From positions 15,565 through 79,564 of the forward strand of contig JAWKYW010000015.1 in the NCBI GenBank assembly GCA_041396245.1: 64,000 nt of DNA. Reading direction: 5' to 3'. The notes beneath the pieces are model-generated. The model worked only from the letters and a program-made list of their open reading frames with translations. It was not told where the DNA came from and did not search any database. The first letter of the stretch is position 1; every line of letters starts with the position of its first letter. Of this stretch, positions 17,411 through 24,467 are shown piece after piece. A program made the position numbers and the translations under genes. The stretch is from Desulfobacillus sp041396245 (GTDB taxonomy: Bacteria; Pseudomonadota; Gammaproteobacteria; Burkholderiales; Rhodocyclaceae).

Positions 17411-17965
17411 ATGAAACAACACCTCAACCGCCTTGCCGCCGTGCTCACCGCCGGCCTGCTGACGACAGCCGCCCACGCCCTGGAATACCCGATCGGCACG
17501 CCGCAGAACGTCGCCGGCATGGAAGTCGCCGCCGTTTACCTGCAGCCGATCGACATGGAACCGGAAGGCCACATGCGCAAGGCATCGGAAACCGACATCC
17601 ACCTCGAGGCCGACATCCACGCCTTGGCCAACAACCCGAACGGCTTCCCCGAGGGCTTCTGGATGCCGCATCTGCTGGTCAAGTACGAACTGACCAAGCA
17701 GGGTACGAACGAGGTCATCAAGGGCGACATGATGCCGATGGTCGCCTCCGACGGTCCGCACTACGGCGACAACGTCAAGCTCAAGGGTCCGGGCAAGTAC
17801 AAGGTGAAATTCATCATCTACCCGCCAAATGCCAAGGAAAACCCCGCCGGCAACCACTTCGGCCGCCACACCGACCGCGCCACCGGCGTGCGCCCCTGGT
17901 TCAAGACCGTCGAGGTGGAATGGGAATTCACCTACGCCGGCATCGGCAAGAAGGGCGGGTACTGA
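17411..17965 (+). CDS. ftrA: P19/FtrA-type periplasmic iron-binding protein
   Basis: 184 aa with signal peptide (cleavage near AHA-LEYPIG). PIGTPQNVAGMEVAAVYLQPIDMEP, the ETDIHLEADIHA stretch and MVASDGPHYGDNVKLKGPGKYKV with distal HFGRHTD match the P19/Tp34/FtrA family, whose Ig-like dimer binds Cu2+ and Fe at conserved Met/His/Glu residues. It feeds a ferrous/ferric permease system under iron limitation. It is the first gene of an operon that continues with porin, cupredoxin, polyferredoxin, hemP, bfd and bfr. Confidence 0.88.
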   Translation: MKQHLNRLAAVLTAGLLTTAAHALEYPIGTPQNVAGMEVAAVYLQPIDMEPEGHMRKASETDIHLEADIHALANNPNGFPEGFWMPHLLVKYELTKQGTNEVIKGDMMPMVASDGPHYGDNVKLKGPGKYKVKFIIYPPNAKENPAGNHFGRHTDRATGVRPWFKTVEVEWEFTYAGIGKKGGY

Positions 17966-17966
17966 G

Positions 17967-19385
17967 ATGCGGTTAAAGCCCATCACCCTGGCCGTGGCGC
18001 TTTTCGCTGGCTCGGCCGGGTCGGCCTCCGCCAGCGAAGACATGAAGGCCGTACTGGCGGAAATGAAGCGCCTGGCCGACCGTGTCGAGGCGCTGGAGAA
18101 GCAGAACAAGGAACTGGAAAAGTCGCTTTCCACGGAGCGGCTGTCGGAAAAGGAGCCGGAGATCGCCACCCGCCTCAAGGCGGTCGAGTTCCAGACCCTC
18201 TCCATGCAGAAGCAGGCGCGCCAGATCGAGGCGCTGGAAGGCATCAGCGTCGGCGCCAGCATCACCGCCGTCGGCCAGCGCGCCAACCGCGACGGCGTCG
18301 CCGGCTTCGCCTCGCGCCAGTCGCGCGCCAACTACCGCGGCGACGTCTCCGTCACCCTGCCTGGCGGCGAGATCGGCGACATCGAAGGCAAGATCTTCAG
18401 CCACTTCCGCTTCGGCCAGGGCAACGGCGTGGGGCTGCGACCGACCTACACCAGTACGCCCAACACCACCGCCTTCGAGACCAACGCCGGCCCCGACGAT
18501 TCCTTCGCCATCCTCGCCCAGGCCTGGTACCAACTCACCGTGCCGCTGCCGCGCGATGGCGTCAAGGCAAACGCCCGGGAGCACCTGCATCTGACCACCG
18601 GCAAGATCGACTCCTTCGTCTTCTTCGACCAGAACGCCGCGGCCGACGACGAGTCGGCGAAGTTCCTCAACAACGCTTTCGTGCACAACCCGCTGCTCGA
18701 TTCAGGCGGCGACATCGGCGCTGACGCCTACGGCTTCGCCCCCGGCGCCATCCTCCAGTACGTGAACGAGTACGACAAATCGCGGACCTGGGGCCTCTCG
18801 CTCGGCGCCTTTGGGTCCGGCCCCGGCGCCAATTTCTCCGGCTCGCTCGGCAAGCCCTACCTCATCGCCCAGGCCGACACCACCTGGCGCTGGAACCACC
18901 TGCCCGGCAACTACCGCGCCTACCTGTGGACCAACGGCCGCGGCATGGGCTACGACGGCCTCGAGCGCCGCCATTCCGGCATCGGCCTGTCGATCGACCA
19001 GAAGGTCACGGACGACGTCACGCTGTTCGGCCGCTACGGCCACCAGGGTTCGGGCAAGGTGCGCTTCGACCGCGCGCTCACCGTCGGCGCGGAGATCGCC
19101 GGCGGCGGCTGGGGCCGCGCCGCAGATTCGCTCGGCGCGGCTTTCGGCCTGTTGCGCACCAGCTCCGCCTACCGCCGCGATTCGGCCACGCTCGATCTCG
19201 ACGGCGACGGCATGCTCGACCCGCGCGCCTCCGGCACCGAGCGCATCGGCGAGATCTACTACCGCTTCCGCGTGAACAGCCTGTTCGAGCTGACGCCGGA
19301 CGTCCAGTTCATCCAGCGACCGGGCGGCAATGGCAATGCTTCGACCATCAGGGTCGTCGGCCTTCGCGCCAAGCTCGGCTTCTGA
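17967..19385 (+). CDS. Outer-membrane porin with N-terminal coiled coil
   Basis: 472 aa. Signal peptide (SAGSASASE), then a coiled-coil segment (residues ~22-95, EMKRLADRVEALEKQNKELEKSL) and a beta-barrel part with alternating strands (SVTLPGGEIGDIEGKIFSHFRFGQG ... STIRVVGLRAKLGF) and a C-terminal phenylalanine for BAM recognition. It resembles porins found beside P19 genes and the OprB/OprO-like families, with the coiled coil probably tethering peptidoglycan or trimerising. It starts one base after the P19 stop. Its likely role is entry of iron (or a chelate) for P19; substrate not shown by sequence. Confidence 0.75.
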   Translation: MRLKPITLAVALFAGSAGSASASEDMKAVLAEMKRLADRVEALEKQNKELEKSLSTERLSEKEPEIATRLKAVEFQTLSMQKQARQIEALEGISVGASITAVGQRANRDGVAGFASRQSRANYRGDVSVTLPGGEIGDIEGKIFSHFRFGQGNGVGLRPTYTSTPNTTAFETNAGPDDSFAILAQAWYQLTVPLPRDGVKANAREHLHLTTGKIDSFVFFDQNAAADDESAKFLNNAFVHNPLLDSGGDIGADAYGFAPGAILQYVNEYDKSRTWGLSLGAFGSGPGANFSGSLGKPYLIAQADTTWRWNHLPGNYRAYLWTNGRGMGYDGLERRHSGIGLSIDQKVTDDVTLFGRYGHQGSGKVRFDRALTVGAEIAGGGWGRAADSLGAAFGLLRTSSAYRRDSATLDLDGDGMLDPRASGTERIGEIYYRFRVNSLFELTPDVQFIQRPGGNGNASTIRVVGLRAKLGF

Positions 19386-19424
19386 CGGGATTCGGCATCG
19401 TGCGCGACACGCTCAATACCCGTC

Positions 19425-19444
19425 ATTCCCGCGCAAGCGGGAAT
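19425..19444. repeat. ATTCCCGC inverted repeat
   Basis: ATTCCCGC GCAA GCGGGAAT hairpin in the 107-bp gap between porin and cupredoxin genes. Related hairpins occur at 22249-22268 and 22291-22310. Such dispersed palindromes are common in betaproteobacteria. Confidence 0.7.
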
Positions 19445-19492
19445 CCATGGATCCCCGCTGGAGCCTGCCCTCGACGCCGATCGGGGGCGGGG

Positions 19493-19843
19493 ATGACGTG
19501 GTTGCGTACGCTCCTCGTTACTCTGGTCCTCGCGTGGTCGGGAACGCTCCCCGGCGGCAATGCAGTCGCCGCCGGGGCGCTGCCCGCCTTCGAGATCGTC
19601 GTCGACGACGGCGAATTCAAGCCGGCGAGGATCGAAGTGCCGGCCGGACGGCGCGTCAAGCTGGTGCTCATCAACAAGGGCCCCGGCCCGCTCGAGTTCG
19701 AAAACGACGAGATGCGCGTCGAGAAGGTGCTCTCCTCAGGCGCCCGCAGCTTCGTCGTCCTGCCGAAGCTGAAGCCCGGAGAGTACGAGTTCGTTGACGA
19801 ATTCAATCCCATTACCGGCTTGCTGAAGGTCATCGCGAAGTGA
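19493..19843 (+). CDS. ftrB: Periplasmic cupredoxin-like protein (FtrB type)
   Basis: 116 aa with signal peptide (cleavage near AVAAGA). The single domain FEIVVDDGEFKPARIEVPAGRRVKLVLINKGPGPLEFENDEMRVEKVLSSGARSF is a cupredoxin_1 fold. The usual type-1 copper histidine/cysteine set is not complete; Glu, Asp and Met are available as ligands instead, as in FtrB/P19-associated cupredoxins thought to oxidise Fe2+ or carry Cu. It overlaps the next gene by four bases (GTGA). Start ATG 19493 follows the hairpin at 19425-19444. Confidence 0.75.
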   Translation: MTWLRTLLVTLVLAWSGTLPGGNAVAAGALPAFEIVVDDGEFKPARIEVPAGRRVKLVLINKGPGPLEFENDEMRVEKVLSSGARSFVVLPKLKPGEYEFVDEFNPITGLLKVIAK

Positions 19844-21339
19844 CAGTCCGGACGGACACACTCGTCTTCCACCCTCGCCGCAAGCCGCGGCTGGCCCGCC
19901 TCGGCGACTGGATGGCGCGCAACAGCCGCGCCATCCTCGCCGTGCAGTGGGCCATCGTGCTGTTCTATGCCGTCCTCGTCGTCCTGCCCGCTTTCCTGCC
20001 CCAGCCGCATCCGGAGGCGCGGCTGTTCTCCGGCGACTTCGGCGCCGCCTCCTTCGTCGACGGCAATCCCTGTGCCGCCGACGGCACGCCGCTGTCCCCG
20101 CAGGCCAAACCACCCCGCGTCGCCGAATGGCACGAGCGCCTCGTGCTGCTCGCCCAGTACCTGTTCTGGGGCGTCTGGTGGCCCTTCGTCATCCTCTCCA
20201 TCATGTTCATGGGCCGCGTCTGGTGCGGCGTACTCTGCCCGGAAGGGGCGCTGGCCGAGTTCGCCTCGCGCCACGGCCGCGGCAAGGCGATCCCGAAGTG
20301 GCTGCGCTGGGGCGGCTGGCCCTTCCTCGCCTTCGTCCTCACCACGCTCTACGGCCAACTGGTCAGCGTGTACGAATACCCGCAGGCGGCGCTGCTCATC
20401 CTCGGCGGCTCGACGGTGGCCGCCGTCGCCGTCGGCTGGATGTACGGCCGCGGCAAGCGCGTCTGGTGCCGCTACCTCTGCCCCGTCTCCGGCGTCTTCG
20501 CCCTGCTCGCGCGCATCGCGCCCGTGCACTTCCGCATCGACCGCGCCGCCTGGGACGGCCAGCCCGGCCGCACGGCCGCCGTCGACTGCGCGCCGCTGCT
20601 CGACGTCAAGCACATGACCGGCGCCGCGGAATGTCACGCCTGCGGGCGCTGCAGCGGCCACCGCGACGCCGTCGAACTCTCGGCGCGCTCGCCCAACGCC
20701 GAGATCCTCTCGGCGGGTTTGGGTAATACGGCGCCGCGCACCAGCGAAGCCCTGCTCCTCGTCTTCGGCATGCTCGGCGTCGCCATCGGCGCCTTTCAAT
20801 GGACCGTCAGCCCCTGGTTCGTCGCCCTGCGGCAGGGTGCGGCGGAATGGCTGGTCGAACGCGACCTGTTCTGGCCGCTGGAGAGCAATGCGCCCTGGTG
20901 GCTGCTCACCCACTACCCCGAGGCCAACGATGTGTTCACCTGGCTCGACGGCGCCCTGATCCTCGCCTACATCGGCGGCGTGGCGCTCGTGCTCGGCGGC
21001 GCCGTGCTGGCGGGACTGACTTTTGCCGCACGCATGGCGAAGATCGACTGGCGCGCCCTCGCGCTCTCGCTGATCCCGCTCGCCGGCATCGGCCTGTTCC
21101 TCGGCCTGTCGATGATGACCGCCACCCACCTGCGCGCCGAGGGCGCGCCGCTCGGCTGGCTGCCCGTCGCGCGCGGCGCCCTGCTCGCCGTCGGCCTCGC
21201 CTGGTCGGGATGGCTCGGCATGCGCCTGCTCTTCGACCGGGCACCGAACGCGCAGCGCGCCGCCCTTGCGCTCCCGGGACTGGCCCTGCCGCTCGCCGCC
21301 GTCGGCGCGGCCTGGATACACGCGTTCTTCGTATGGTGA
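19840..21339 (+). CDS. ftrD: Polyferredoxin-type membrane protein (FtrD/NapH-like)
   Basis: 499 aa, starting GTG in the stop of the cupredoxin gene. About nine membrane segments carry cysteine motifs typical of 4Fe-4S membrane proteins: GRVWCGVLCPEGALAEF, KRVWCRYLCPVSGVF and a loop CHACGRCSGHRDA. In Bordetella/Burkholderia FtrABCD, FtrD is the ferredoxin partner that passes electrons for iron uptake with permease FtrC. Here no FTR1-type permease (REXXE motifs) is found in the operon. C-terminal half (residues ~300-499) is a hydrophobic extension with several extra helices and no recognised domain. Confidence 0.75.
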   Translation: MTVRTDTLVFHPRRKPRLARLGDWMARNSRAILAVQWAIVLFYAVLVVLPAFLPQPHPEARLFSGDFGAASFVDGNPCAADGTPLSPQAKPPRVAEWHERLVLLAQYLFWGVWWPFVILSIMFMGRVWCGVLCPEGALAEFASRHGRGKAIPKWLRWGGWPFLAFVLTTLYGQLVSVYEYPQAALLILGGSTVAAVAVGWMYGRGKRVWCRYLCPVSGVFALLARIAPVHFRIDRAAWDGQPGRTAAVDCAPLLDVKHMTGAAECHACGRCSGHRDAVELSARSPNAEILSAGLGNTAPRTSEALLLVFGMLGVAIGAFQWTVSPWFVALRQGAAEWLVERDLFWPLESNAPWWLLTHYPEANDVFTWLDGALILAYIGGVALVLGGAVLAGLTFAARMAKIDWRALALSLIPLAGIGLFLGLSMMTATHLRAEGAPLGWLPVARGALLAVGLAWSGWLGMRLLFDRAPNAQRAALALPGLALPLAAVGAAWIHAFFVW

Positions 21340-21509
21340 AACAACCGCACAACCCGCCGCCGCAGCCGGTCCGGCCGGACAGCGCGCCGCCCCAGACGCT
21401 CACCAGCGCCGAGCTGATGCAGGGCCGCCGCGAGGTCGTCATCGTGCACCAGGGCGAGCACTACCGCCTGCAGCAGACCCGCAACGGCAAATTGATCCTG
21501 ACCAAGTGA
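21333..21509 (+). CDS. hemP: Hemin uptake protein HemP
   Basis: 58 aa, starting seven bases before the stop of the preceding gene. The C-terminal half, LTSAELMQGRREVVIVHQGEHYRLQQTRNGKLILTK, is the HemP family pattern (LxSxxLlxGxxevxIxHxGexYrLrxTrxgKLILTK). HemP is a small cytoplasmic protein needed for expression of haem receptors in Burkholderia. It links this operon to the haem-type receptor at 24468. Confidence 0.88.
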   Translation: MVKQPHNPPPQPVRPDSAPPQTLTSAELMQGRREVVIVHQGEHYRLQQTRNGKLILTK

Positions 21510-21526
21510 TATTTGAGGACTAAACT

Positions 21527-21766
21527 ATGTATGTCTGCGTCTGCAATGCGGTCACCGAGTCCCAGGTCCTGCGCGCCGCGCAGGAAGGCGTGCGCAATCT
21601 GCGCGGCCTGCAGGCCCGGCTCGGCATCGCGCTCGAATGCGGCCGCTGCGCCGGCTTCGCGCATGGGCTGCTGAAAGGCACGCAGACACCCGGAACGCAA
21701 CCCCCTCGGCCGCGATGCAACAAGGATTGCGGCCACTGCCCCAACGCGAAGGAGAAAAAACAATGA
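21527..21766 (+). CDS. bfd: Bacterioferritin-associated ferredoxin
   Basis: 79 aa. The [2Fe-2S] ligands are in MYVCVCNAVTE (C4, C6) and LECGRCAG (C38, C41), the CxC...CxxC order of Bfd. A C-terminal tail with three more cysteines (CNKDCGHCPNAKEKKQ) is longer than usual. Bfd docks on bacterioferritin and passes electrons to the haem to release Fe2+. Overlaps bfr by four bases (ATGA). Confidence 0.9.
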   Translation: MYVCVCNAVTESQVLRAAQEGVRNLRGLQARLGIALECGRCAGFAHGLLKGTQTPGTQPPRPRCNKDCGHCPNAKEKKQ

Positions 21767-22239
21767 AAGGCGACAAGAAGACGCTGCAACACCTCAACAA
21801 GGCCCTCACCAACGAGCTGACCGCGGTCAACCAGTACTTCCTGCATGCCCGCATGTACAAGAACTGGGGCCTCAACAAGCTCGGCAAGAAGGAATACGAA
21901 GAATCCATCGAGGAGATGCGCCATGCCGACAAGCTGATCGAGCGCATCCTCTTCCTCGAGGGGCTGCCGAACATGCAGATGCTCGGCAAGCTGATGATCG
22001 GCGAGAGCGTGCCGGAGACGCTCGCCGGCGATCTCAAGCTGGAACACGCCGCGCGCGCCACGGTACTCGAAGCCATCGCCCATTGCGAAACCTGCGGCGA
22101 CTACGTCTCGCGCGAACTCTTCGAGGAGATCCTCGAGGACACCGAGGAACACATCGACTTCCTCGAAACGCAGATCGACCTCGTCGGCAAGGTCGGCCTG
22201 CAGAACTACCTGCAGTCGCAGATGGGGGAGTTGTCGTAA
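21763..22239 (+). CDS. bfr: Bacterioferritin
   Basis: 158 aa, standard. Four-helix ferritin fold with the ferroxidase glutamates in NELTAVNQYFLHARM and EEMRHADKLIERILFLEG, the haem-ligand methionine in NMQMLGKLMIGESV, and EDTEEHIDFLETQ. It stores iron as a 24-mer with haem at dimer interfaces. Last gene of the P19-hemP-bfd-bfr run; hairpins follow. Confidence 0.95.
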   Translation: MKGDKKTLQHLNKALTNELTAVNQYFLHARMYKNWGLNKLGKKEYEESIEEMRHADKLIERILFLEGLPNMQMLGKLMIGESVPETLAGDLKLEHAARATVLEAIAHCETCGDYVSRELFEEILEDTEEHIDFLETQIDLVGKVGLQNYLQSQMGELS

Positions 22240-22248
22240 GCACTTGTC

Positions 22249-22310
22249 GTTCCCGCGGACGCGGGAACCCACGCAGTTAGCAACCCCTGGATTCCCGCCT
22301 TCGCGGGAAT
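22249..22310. repeat. Two hairpins after bfr
   Basis: GTTCCCGC GGAC GCGGGAAC (22249-22268) and ATTCCCGC CTTC GCGGGAAT (22291-22310). Neither has a T-run, so intrinsic termination is doubtful; they may stabilise the bfr 3' end. Confidence 0.65.
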
Positions 22311-22391
22311 GACGGGAAACCCAGCCAGCCAGTCCGCCCGTTCGGACAAGCCAGCCAGATTCGACTTGGATGACTCGACGAACATGCGGAC

Positions 22392-23129
22392 ATGGTCACG
22401 CAGCAGCTGCAACACGCCGTCCCGCCGGGACTGACTTTTAGTTCCGGCATAACGCCCGCTTCGCGGGCATTAGCCTTCACTGAAACGCTTGCGCGTTTTC
22501 CGGCAACGCACGAACGCACGCCGCGCCTGTCGCGCAGCGGGCTGGCCTTCGTGCTGGCCCTGCACGCCCTCGTCTTCTGGCTGCTGCTGCAGGCGAACGT
22601 CATCACGCTGCCGGCGCAGCTCACCGTGCTCAGCGTCAGCCTGATCCGGCCGGCCGTTGAAATCAAACCCGCACCCGAGTTCGTGCCGCCCCGGCCCCGG
22701 CCACCGAAGAGGGTCGTACCGCGGCCCGCGCCGCCGCAGCCGCCGGTGCAACTCGCCGCACCCGAGGCTTCGCCCGCGCCTTCGCCGGTCGTCGTGGCGG
22801 CGGAACCGGCCCCGCCGGTCGCCGCCCCCCCGGCGCCCGCACAGGCAACACAGCCGCGCTTCGACGCCGACTACCTCGACAACCCCAAGCCGCCCTATCC
22901 GCCGCTCGCCCGCCGCATGGGCGAGGAGGGCCGCGTCGTCCTGCGCGTGCGCGTCGCGCCGGACGGCGGCGCCGGCGAGGTGCTGCTGCACGCCTCCAGC
23001 GGCTCGCCGCGCCTCGACGACTCGGCCCTCGCCACCGTGCGCCGCTGGAAGTTCGTGCCCGCCCGTCGCGGCGCCGAACCGGTGGCGGCCTGGGTCCTCG
23101 TCCCCATCGCATTCACCCTGAAGGATTAG
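22392..23129 (+). CDS. tonB: Energy transducer TonB
   Basis: 245 aa from ATG 22392. The hydrophobic anchor (RSGLAFVLALHALVFWLLLQANVI, residues ~47-72) contains the S and H that contact ExbB/ExbD. It is followed by a Pro-rich spacer with PRPRPPKRVVPRPAPPQPP and the C-terminal domain YPPLARRMGEEGRVVLRVRVAPDGGAGEVLLHASSG...RRWKFVPA. TonB transmits proton motive force to outer-membrane receptors. The first ~45 residues are not TonB-like: they are encoded by a dispersed repeat copy (22415-22438) and a GC hairpin (about 22448-22468), so the true start may be downstream. Confidence 0.9.
   Translation: MVTQQLQHAVPPGLTFSSGITPASRALAFTETLARFPATHERTPRLSRSGLAFVLALHALVFWLLLQANVITLPAQLTVLSVSLIRPAVEIKPAPEFVPPRPRPPKRVVPRPAPPQPPVQLAAPEASPAPSPVVVAAEPAPPVAAPPAPAQATQPRFDADYLDNPKPPYPPLARRMGEEGRVVLRVRVAPDGGAGEVLLHASSGSPRLDDSALATVRRWKFVPARRGAEPVAAWVLVPIAFTLKD
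22415..22438 (-). repeat. 24-bp dispersed repeat, copy 3
   Basis: Reverse copy near the tonB start; it encodes VPPGLTF if the ATG at 22392 is used. One of the best matches to the consensus. Confidence 0.8.
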
Positions 23130-23131
23130 TC

Positions 23132-23887
23132 ATGGAATACAACCTGGGTTTCGCCCACTTCCTCGCCCACACCGACGGCGTCGCCCGCATCGTGCTCGGG
23201 CTGATGCTCGTCATGTCCGTCGGCACCTGGTACCTGATCGTCACCAAGGGGGTGCAGTCCCTGCTCTCGAAGAAGCGCAGCCGCGACTTTCTCGACGCCT
23301 TCTGGCGGGCGCCGAACCTCGACGCCGTCGCCACCCGCCTGCGCGAGAGCGGCGTGAACGAGCCCTTCTCGCATCTCGTGCACCACGGCTTCACCGCCAT
23401 CGAGCAGCACCGCGCCGGGCGCGACGGCAGCCGCGGCCTGATCGACGCCGGCACGCCCGACGAATTCCTCACCCGCGCGCTGAAGCGCGCCATCGGCCAG
23501 GACAAGTCGCGCCTGGAATACGGCCAGACCTTCCTGGCGACGGTCGCCTCCAGCGCGCCCTTCGTCGGCCTGTTCGGCACCGTCTGGGGCATCTACCACG
23601 CCCTGATGGCCATCGGCATGAGCGGCCAGGGCACGCTCGACAAGGTCGCCGGCCCGGTCGGCGAGGCGCTGATCATGACCGCCATCGGCCTCGCCGTGGC
23701 CATCCCCGCCGCGGTCGCCTACAACGCCTTCGCCCGCGCCAACCGCAACACGCTGGCCGAGCTGGACTCTTTCGCCCACGACGTGTTCGCCTTCCTCGCC
23801 ACCGGCCTGAAGGCGCTGCCCCAGGGCGGCGACGTCGCCGCCACGTCGGAACGCATCCTCGCGCGCGTCGCTGCGCGCACCGCGTAA
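23132..23887 (+). CDS. exbB: Biopolymer transport protein ExbB
   Basis: 251 aa with three membrane helices: residues ~18-40, then ~130-155 (FLATVASSAPFVGLFGTVWGIYHALMAI, the conserved MotA/ExbB core) and ~165-195 (GEALIMTAIGLAVAIPAAVAYNAF). It forms the proton-conducting pentamer that energises TonB. It starts two bases after tonB and precedes exbD by 12 bp. Confidence 0.93.
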   Translation: MEYNLGFAHFLAHTDGVARIVLGLMLVMSVGTWYLIVTKGVQSLLSKKRSRDFLDAFWRAPNLDAVATRLRESGVNEPFSHLVHHGFTAIEQHRAGRDGSRGLIDAGTPDEFLTRALKRAIGQDKSRLEYGQTFLATVASSAPFVGLFGTVWGIYHALMAIGMSGQGTLDKVAGPVGEALIMTAIGLAVAIPAAVAYNAFARANRNTLAELDSFAHDVFAFLATGLKALPQGGDVAATSERILARVAARTA

Positions 23888-23899
23888 GGAAAGATCGCC

Positions 23900-24331
23900 A
23901 TGGCCTTCGGCTCCCTCTCCGACAGCGACGTCGACGGCGACCTCGCCGAGATCAACATGATCCCGCTCATCGACGTCATGCTCGTGCTGCTGGTGATCTT
24001 CATCGTCACCGCCCCGCTGCTCACCCATGCCGTCAAGGTCGACCTGCCCAGGGCGAGTTCGTCGCCCAACCTGACGCAGCCCGACAACGTGCAGGTCGCC
24101 ATCGACGGCCGCAGCCAGGTGTACTGGAACGGCGAGGCGGTCGACGCCGCCGCGCTGGCCGAACGCATCCAGGCCGCCGCCGCGCTGGTGCCGCAGCCGG
24201 AACTGCACCTGCGCGCCGAGCGCAGCACGCCCTACGAGCGGATCGCCCAGGTCATGTCGGAGGCGGCGCGGCTCGGCCTGACGCGCATCGGCTTCGTCAC
24301 CGATCCCGCCGCCGCGAACGCCGCCCGCTGA
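23900..24331 (+). CDS. exbD: Biopolymer transport protein ExbD
   Basis: 143 aa. The single membrane helix contains the proton-carrying aspartate in INMIPLIDVMLVLLVIFIVTAPLL, and the periplasmic domain follows (residues ~60-143). Last gene of tonB-exbB-exbD. The next 136 bp hold the FNR box and Fur box of the receptor gene. Confidence 0.93.
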   Translation: MAFGSLSDSDVDGDLAEINMIPLIDVMLVLLVIFIVTAPLLTHAVKVDLPRASSSPNLTQPDNVQVAIDGRSQVYWNGEAVDAAALAERIQAAAALVPQPELHLRAERSTPYERIAQVMSEAARLGLTRIGFVTDPAAANAAR

Positions 24332-24367
24332 TCCAGCCCGCCGGGCTTGTCGGATGGGTTCATCCGC

Positions 24368-24381
24368 TTGATTTGCATCAA
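24368..24381 (+). promoter_or_regulatory. FNR box upstream of the TonB receptor gene
   Basis: TTGATTTGCATCAA, a perfect TTGAT N4 ATCAA match. A -10 TAAAAT (24403-24408) follows 21 bp later, giving class II (-41.5) spacing. Confidence 0.75.
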
Positions 24382-24399
24382 ATGAGAACGATTATCATT
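24381..24399 (+). promoter_or_regulatory. Fur box upstream of the TonB receptor gene
   Basis: AATGAGAACGATTATCATT closely fits the 19-bp Fur consensus (GATAATGATAATCATTATC). It fills the space between the FNR box and the -10, so Fur would block the promoter when iron is plentiful. Confidence 0.8.
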
Positions 24400-24402
24400 T
24401 GA

Positions 24403-24408
24403 TAAAAT
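24403..24408 (+). promoter_or_regulatory. -10 element of the TonB receptor gene
   Basis: TAAAAT, five of six to TATAAT, directly after the Fur box and 21 bp after the FNR box. Confidence 0.55.
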
Positions 24409-24467
24409 ACAGCCATACGAGCAGCCAGCCGCCGCCAGCCAGCTCCCAACGTCTTCAGGAGACTGAC

